Below, piece after piece: positions 21,395-30,300 of a stretch of 64,000 bases of DNA. Both the position numbers and the translations under genes were made by a program. Below the pieces are notes generated by a model, which saw only the letters and a program-made list of their open reading frames with translations, had not been told where the DNA came from and did not search any database. Origin of the DNA: Ophiura sarsii (lineage: Eukaryota > Echinodermata > Ophiuroidea > Amphilepidida > Ophiuridae); contig CM069457.1 of assembly GCA_035610835.1 (NCBI GenBank), forward strand, positions 15,594,149 to 15,658,148, read 5' to 3'. Positions within the stretch are counted from its first letter, which is position 1. Each line of letters starts with the position of its first letter.

Positions 21395-24300
21395 GTGAGA
21401 CTATTTCTTGCAATTGACATAAAACTCTCATTGGTATAGAATGATGTCCTTGAATGTGTGTAAAATAAATAAGTAAAACGTATTGTAACAATAAACTCCA
21501 CGCAAACCGATGTAATGTACACCACGTTATTGGAAGCAAGGATGTATATAAATGGCTTACTGGGTTTAAACAAAAAGGCACTGCTACTACTGTGCAAAAT
21601 TGCATTCAAACATGTATTGAAACAATAAACTCCACTCAAACCCATGTAGTGCAAACTGAACGTTATTGGAAGCAATCAGGAATGTGTAGATATATGGCTC
21701 AGTGTAAACTACATTCTAACATGTATTGCCACAATGAAAACTGCATGAGTGATGTTCAATGTTGGGTACAGTAAGCAAATAAAACCATTGATTATTCCCA
21801 ATTATCGACCACAATGAATGAAATGGGGTCATTATCTTACCAGACGTGTAAAAACGGGACCCTTTATAGCGCAACATACGCGGTTTGGCGTACATTGTGC
21901 GGTACCAGCAAATTGAGAACCGAGTTTGATTTCGTCGTCGCCAGACAAGTATTCCACACCAATCTGCCCATTTGTTGCCCCTGATTGTTCCGAAAACCAT
22001 CACCATAATCACCAGGATGTTCGGTTTACGATAAAATTCCACAAAATGGACCCATGTATAATCTACAAAGGATTCGAACCAACAACTTATAACGAACCAT
22101 ATCTGAGGCAAAGTCATTCTGACAAACAATGACTAACAATATGCATGTTTGTAAACCGATAAACGAAGTAATCTCATTTTCCATTCATGATATGTTTATG
22201 TAACTGTTAGTAGTTCTTCTTGTTTTTATTTTCCAAGGTTTTAAATATTTCGACCCTACCGCAGTAAACCGCGCCCTCAAGTTGATTCAGATCAATTCAA
22301 CAGAAGTTGATGCTGAACAGCGACTTATTAGGAATTGCAGACTACATGGTCTAGCATTCCATGGCGCCACCCCATCAGATGGCAACTGCTTTTTCCACGC
22401 AGTTTCAGATCAGTTGTCTCTGCTGGGATGTCCTCAGTCGGCGGCTCAGATCAGATTAAACATGGTTGAGTTTCTACGGCAACACCCACGTATTCAGGTG
22501 AGTATCTGAATTGAAAATGTATGCATAGAGTGCTTGAAAGCATGTATCCTATAATCTATTTGTGAAAAGAATGACCTTGCAAACTCTATCAGCAGTGATG
22601 TTACATTTCCATACACCTTTACTATCCAAAAATTGCAGTGGTCATTACCAATTCAGTGGAATAACTTTTGTTTCTTTTAAGTATATTATTTCATAGAAGC
22701 AAAAATTCATGCTACTTAACAGATCACTCCGCTAGGCATAGTTCCACATTCTATAGCAATATACATGATTAGGTACTCACACATAATACTTTTTAAGAGG
22801 GGTTCTTGAAGCGAACCGATTCCTATGCTTCCATGGGTTTCTTAAAATGACGAAATTCGGTTATTTTTAGATATAGATCATGGAAGCAGTCATGTTTATT
22901 TGTAGCAATAGTAGTCATGGTAAATATGTTTGGGATAAGACGCAATCTAAATTCAGGAATATACAACAATAAGCTGTAGAGAAGAATATGAGGCTAACAT
23001 CAGTTAAAGGTTTGGGATATAATCCGGGGGGGGGGGGGGGGGGGGGGGGGCGGGGGGGGGGGGGGGGGGTGGGGGGGAGACAATCATGTAGAAAAGGAGA
23101 TGTTCGTTCCGTAAAATGCATGTATTCCATGCGTAGGTGGTCTAATTTATGTTGTACTCGTAACCTTTTGATATAAACGGGGAGAAATAATCAACCAGGA
23201 TGAACAGAAACTATACGTGATGGTATAGCTGGTAGATCAAACTCACCGTATTAGCTGCCTTTGGGGATGCCATCAACGATTCAATTAAAGGTATATTATG
23301 TGATCTTTCCAGGGAACGCCCTCAACATTAAAAAAATTAAAAGAAGATTTTCTTGCAGATTTACATTTCTGATCATAAATCGTACATACATTCCAAGTTA
23401 CAGGGCGATACGATTCTAAATTACTTCAAAAATCAGGGTTTTAGAGTGAAAATAAACTGTCGGCATATAACACCGACAGTTTATATTTTCAATCTAAATT
23501 CACTCTAAAACCATGATTTTGAGGTAATTAGAAATCGTATCGCTCTGTAACTTGGAATGTATGTACGATTTATGATCAGAAATGTAAATCTGCAAGAAAA
23601 TCTACTTTCTAAAAAAATCATGAATAGAGGGCGCTCTCCTGGAAAAGATCACGTAATATGCCTTTAATGGCACATGATTTCGGAACTTCCACAAGGTAAA
23701 CCAATTTACAAACGTTAAAAAAAATGAAATTATTCAAGCGCTGTAGCTTTTGAACTATTAATGTAAGGGGACCGTTCATTATTTCTACCGGAGTGGGGGG
23801 GGGGGGGGGGGGGGGGGGGGTGGGCGGTAGCTGGAAAAAAGCAACAACCAAAAAACACATGACCCCCCCCCCCCCCCCTTCCCAAGATACTAAAAAGTAT
23901 GACCCCCCCCCCCTCTGGAATGTAGAAAAAAGTTATGACCCCCCCTTTTTTTTCCCCCCTTTTTTTTTGTACACACACCCCTGCTTACAAATACAATAAG
24001 CATACACAATTGAAGGGGTGGCTGCAATAAATTAGCACTTTAAATTAGCACTTTATTGCACCCACCCCTTCAATTATGAATATTTGAGAATACTATTCTT
24101 AAAAATATACACACAAAAAAAAAAATATATATATACAACAATTATATTATTATTATACACTTGTGATTTTGTGGAGTATAAAGTGTACAATTTCAGACAG
24201 TGTATGTGTGGGCATGTTGTCAGCATGGGCAGTGTATGTAACTTTGGCTCTGTGCATGCAAACATTTGCCTGTGTGCATGTAAAATTGTGATATTCAGCC

Positions 24301-27300
24301 ATTTTTACAATTTTAAGGGGGGAAAATAATCAATTTTTCAAGGAAATATTGCTGTTGTGCAGGTAACTTTTATTTAAACATGCTTTAAAACACCGAAAAT
24401 CTATTTTGTGGCCACATGCGCATGATTGAGGTCTATTTTGGCTTTAATGGGGGAATTTTTTTTAAATTTTTGTGAGTGCTGTTTTTATTGAATATACAAA
24501 AGTATACATTTTTGGAAAGGAAATGGATCAGAGAATCCAAATTTGGTGTTAATTTTGACCCAAAATGTTGAATTGACCCAAAATTTTGGCTTTAAGGGGG
24601 GGAATTTTTTTAAAATTTTTGTGAGTGCTGTTATTATTGAATATTAATCAAATGCATACAAAAGTATACATTTTTGGAAAGGAAATGGATCAGAGAATCC
24701 AAATTTGGTGTTAATTTTGACCCAAAATGTTGAATTTTTGAGAAAATCACAAACTCCACTTTTTTGACCCAACTTTTTTGTTGTTGAACAAGCTAACTAA
24801 ATTATTTTTGAGTAAAAAATGCCCAAAATTGCTTGATTATAATGTTATGTCACTAATTTAGGGACGATTCTCTCATTTTTTCACCTAAACTTGTATTTTT
24901 TGAAATTTTAATCAGAAAGTGCCAACAAATTGAAAAAATACGCCTTAAGAAAAAATGAGAAAATCATCCCTAGAATAGTGTCTTAATAGTATAATCAAGC
25001 AAATGTTGGCATTTTTTACTCAAAAATAATTTTGTTAGCTTGTCCCAAAAAAGAAATGGTTAAAAAATTGATTTTTTTTGTGATTTTCTCAAAAAACAAC
25101 ATTTTTGGTCAAAAATGATGCCAACAATGGATTCTCTGACCCAAATCCCATCCAAAAATGTATACTTCTATATGCATTTGATTAAAAGTTCAATAATTAC
25201 AGCACTCACAAAATTCCAAAAAACTTCCTTAAGTCCCCTCTCCTTAAACATGCTTTAAAACACCGAAAATCTATTTTGTGGGCACATGCCCGCATAGCAC
25301 AAGAGAAATGGGATAATTTCCAATGAATGAGGTCTATTCTGGCTTTAAACATGCTTTAAAACACCGAAAATCTATTTTGTTGGTACTTGCGCGCATAGCA
25401 CGAGAAAAATAGCAATATTTCCATTGATTGAGGTCTATTTTAGCTTCAAACGTGCTCTAAAACACCGAAAAATCTATTTTGTGGGCACATGCGCGCCTAG
25501 CGCTAGAAAAATAGCCATATTTCCTGTGATTAAGGTCTATTTTGGGATTAAAAATGCTTTAAAACACTGAAAATCTATTTTGTGGGTACATGCGCGCATA
25601 GCGCTTGAAAAATAGCCATATTTCCCATGATTGAGGTCTATTTTTGCTTTAAACCCGCTCTAAAACACCGAAAATCTATTTTGTGGGCACATGCGCGCAT
25701 AGCACGAGAAATATAGCCATATTTGTACTAAAAAAAGTATGGTTTTAAATATTAGTACAAAAAAGTTATGATCCCCCTTTAATTTCCTAAAAAAAGTTGT
25801 AACCCCCCTTTTGATTTCTTGAAAAAGTTATGACCCACCCCTGTTTGGTGCCGGCCCCCCCCCCCCCCCCCCCCTCCGGTAGAAATTATGAACGGTCCCT
25901 AATGTATATAAAAGTATATTTTTAGACGGTGGTTTTTGTTTTGTTTTTTGTTTTGTATTATTGAAAATACAAACACCATTTCCGTGGAATGCCGGTATGA
26001 AAGGGATGATTAAAATAATTACATGCATGTCAGAAATGGCTATGCCTTTTTCTCTTAGACCGCCACCATTCCATTTGTTTTTAATATTCAGCATGGACTT
26101 TAGGGAAGACGTCAAAACTCGACCGCCCGTTGACCGCCGGTTACGTACGGTTCCGCCCGGTTCTATCAGGTCAAATGTTTTACTGGTATATGAATATTCA
26201 CGCATGCAACACTGAACAACCGCCGGTTGACTTAATGCTGTAACCGGACCAATTTACACTATCAATCTGTTACTTTGCGGTCATAATAGCTCTCTCTATA
26301 ATCGTTCTATGAAAAAAAACCATTCATAGACTTTCGGTATTGATTTTAAAAAGTTAATTGAGCTATAAAGAGATTGAAAAAGCCAACCCCAGCGAAAATC
26401 AATAGCTGCATTGTACTGGTTGTCAACTGAGACTTGGGAGCCCATTACTTCAAGATTTTATTGCTCACGCGTGTGACGAGGCACTATCAACCGGTCGTGT
26501 TCACCAGAGTGTAACTATTTGACCTCATTATGTGTTTATATTATAACAGACGACACCGTTTTGTGAGAACCGGGCGGAACCGGCCGTAACCGGCGGTCAA
26601 CGGGCGGTCGAGTTTTGACGTGATCCCTTAAATAAAAGGTTTTTCCCCTACGCAGTCTCAAATACTTTGTGCAAATATTTCAACAATTGTCCGTCCAATA
26701 TACCTACTTGTATAGCATTCATGGCATTGGCGATTATATGTTTACGTTTTACGATCACAGACAAACCTATTTCCGAGGCCAGTGCCTTTTTTTGAAACCT
26801 CAAGCAGCGGACTTGCACATCACCATCAAGTGAAACTACCAGTGAAACAACGGGTCTAATTCTAGCTCACGATCGTATAAATGTAACATTTTAAGTATCA
26901 TATGACTAAAACAAACATGTACAGATACGGGAATGTAGGCCTAGTATCAATTGGATAATCAACTATATATCACGTTTACTCCTTCTCAGGGACCAGATGG
27001 CATGATTGACTTCAAAGCTACACAATCTGATTGGAACTCCTATTTAGAATCTATGTCAAGAGATAAGGAATGGGCTGATGCAGTCGTTCTAGTAGCCATG
27101 GCTCACATGCTTAACAGAGACATTTTAGTAGTGACAAGTTCTCCTCAAGGAGTTGATGACCAGTCTATTCAATGGATAGTTGGTGATGCTTCTTCTAAGG
27201 AACAACCTGTAATGCTGGGACATGTTTGGGAGTTGCATTATAGAAGTCTAGGTCTGTTCATTACGTGGTTTATCTAGGGGGCTGACAAAAGACGATTTTA

Positions 27301-30300
27301 AGGCCAGCCAACTTAAGTTTTTTCAAACGATGCATTTGACGAGCTCTTAAGTTTTAGAAATAAGAAAAAGGAACACTGATAACTTATTTATTCATTGATG
27401 TATAACTAGAACTTAAGAGCTCCAACGATGAACAAGCATGAAGCCATGATTGGGTGCATATGTCTATGGGAACCAAGAAAAATTGGAGACCAGAATTAGG
27501 GCATTTTGCAAAAACGCAATGCATTGTGGTGGTGTCTTTAAAATCTTCTTTAGACATTTTGAAATTAGATAGTTAGTGGATTCCATAATGATTCTTCTTT
27601 TGAATATCTCGCTTAGGTTGATAAAAGAAAATATCCGATAATGTTTACATTGTTTTCTGCATCGTTGCTCTTTACTAGTTTTCTCGCACAATTATAAAAG
27701 TTAGATTCCTTACGTTATATTTACTAATTTTGATTGTTTGTTATATATTTTTATTTATTTTATACAGTACCATTTGATCCAATCACTGTATCCTCTTCAG
27801 AGTCAGTGCAGGAAGATATCATTCCTACAAGACAATTGCAACCATGTCATCAAGACTGCCTACCATCACCTTATTTGAGACATAAGATGGCCGTTGCGGC
27901 TTCTAGAATATCAAGTAAGAAATAAAAGGCAAAGTAAAATGTAAAATGGAAGAGAATGTTTGTTTTATAACACTGCGCCACCGATAAGATTAGGAGAATC
28001 TATCAACTCTGCATTAACTCCACCAGGATGGTTAAAGGAATACATATAATAGGAGAATGAGATAAATATGATAAATCGAGGACCGATGATATTTTCCCCT
28101 GGAGCTATAGGCCGTTATGTACAGTAAAGTATACAGGGTGTATCATCAAAAGAAATCTGTGAAATGTTTGCACTCAATTTAATATATGAATCCCAAAGTT
28201 GAGTACACTTTTCTTTTACTCACCCTGTAGGACGGACACTCATCTCTATACGCAACACACATTTTACGCAGTCGATAGGACAAGTTTCGAGACTGGTATT
28301 GACAAGTCAAACTTGGGAAGATCATCGTATAGCGATATGGGATATAAAGTTGTGGATTTCATGTAGAGTTAGATTCATGAGTGCATTCATCAATAACAAT
28401 CAGTTCGTTGCTCTAATCAAATGTATGAGAAAAAGAAGTCCATTTCATAGTTCGACGTGTTTATGGTTGATTTTATTAATAGGTAATACCGGTGAGAATG
28501 CCGAGCCAGGCACTGAATCCTATACTGCCAAACGCTCTCACCTCTCAAGAGAAGAATACAAGGCAGATTATGGTCATCAGGTAGACCAACCAACGAGAGA
28601 CCACGCTCAGACCAGTCAAGCCTCGGTGTCACAAGTTAGCGGAGGAACACTTGGTAATGTTTCCCAAGAAGGAGACGGTGGCATTGCCATAGGCGGTAAC
28701 GTAACTGGACCAATACATATCTACAATAGCATCAAGGGCAATAAATACAGTAAGTTGTGTCCGATATTTTCATTAGCTATAATTACACTCTGTTTATCGA
28801 AAACTGTGATGTGATTATACTTTGCCAACATGCTTGGTAATGAAACGGAACAAATTTCCTTTTCTGAGGCAGAGTTTTGTAGATCGAAATATTTTCAATC
28901 AATAATATCCAGGAATAACCGGACTCAGAGAATAAGATGCATACTAATTAATTCGTTAAACTAACAAGTATAACTTAAAAGTTCCATTACAAAAACAGAT
29001 ACATTTAGACTTTGTATATTTGCTTTCAGCATAACATAAACCGTTGGACTTTGTACATAAATTTACAGATGTTTACTGAATATCAAATTCATTATATTTT
29101 CTATTGTTGGATTTTACAGAGGCTACAGAAGATGATTATCAGGTGACTCAATGGAGAGAACGGCTGAAAAAGAAATACTCTAAAACAAAAAGCAAGATAA
29201 GATTCGGTAGCTTTAGAAATTCTGTAGTAGATACTGATGATATATTTGTAGATTTGAGACTACTCCAAGATAGTAATAAGATGTTAGGTATTGTAAATAA
29301 GGAATTCAAATCTTACGCTGATTTATTCACAATACATGATGAAAAAGAGAGAGCATGCAATCATGTATTACTACGTGGCGTGGCAGGCAGTGGGAAAAGC
29401 ACCCTCATTTCAAGAATTGCTTATATTTGGGCTACATATCCAGAAAGCCTGGACAGATTTAAGTTAGTCATTACTTTGGATGTCAAACAATTTGCAGCAG
29501 GGAATAGCCTTGAGCAAACCATGATAAATCAATTGCTGCCCGGAGTAACGCCTAATCAAATTGCAAGGGTAATTAGTCAAATAGGGTCAAATTGTCTCTT
29601 TTTAATAGATGGATTTGATGAGCTATCACACAAATCATGGGAAGATGAAACTCATGTATTAGATAGCCCTCTGTTAGAGGAAGGCTCTTTGTTTGTAACA
29701 ACTAGGCCTCATATGGTTGATAGATTTTGTCAAAGATATCTGACTTTGACATGTGTTCATGTTAAATTGTCAGGGTTTTCAGAAATTAGTGTGGATGAGT
29801 ATATAATCAAATTTTTCAACATTCATAAGAACTCGCATTCTGACATAGACCCTAAGTCTCTCTCTAATAGAATTGAACAAGTTCCGATACTCAGGGACCT
29901 ATCAACCTTCCCCATTCTTCTACTTATGCTCTGTCATTTATCACTTGACTCAGATCTTGATCATGACTTACCCGACAGTATGACCGAACTGTACACTGAA
30001 GGAGTCTCGTACTTGAACAAACACTGGAAAGAAAGCTATACAAAAGACAAAGACGATGTCATGAAAGAACTGGGTCAAGTTGCTATAGATGTCTTATTTG
30101 AAGACAAATTGGTGTTTGATGCAAACGAAATGAGTGTAGAATGTGTCACAGATGCATGCCAAATTGGGTTAGTGTTCAAAGAAGAGATGGAAAGAAATAA
30201 GACAGTTGTTTCTTTTATTCACAAAACATTTCATGAATTTTGTTCAGCTTTTTACTGGGCAAAGTTAGCTGATGATGGCAATGTGAATAGGTTTCAATAT

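Noticed and set aside
21716..22129. 137-codon minus-strand frame
   Set aside because: Covers an old SINE-like intron element also present in gene 3, where the frame is not kept.
22988..23176. Gly-rich and Pro-rich frames
   Set aside because: Poly-G tract; no codon structure.
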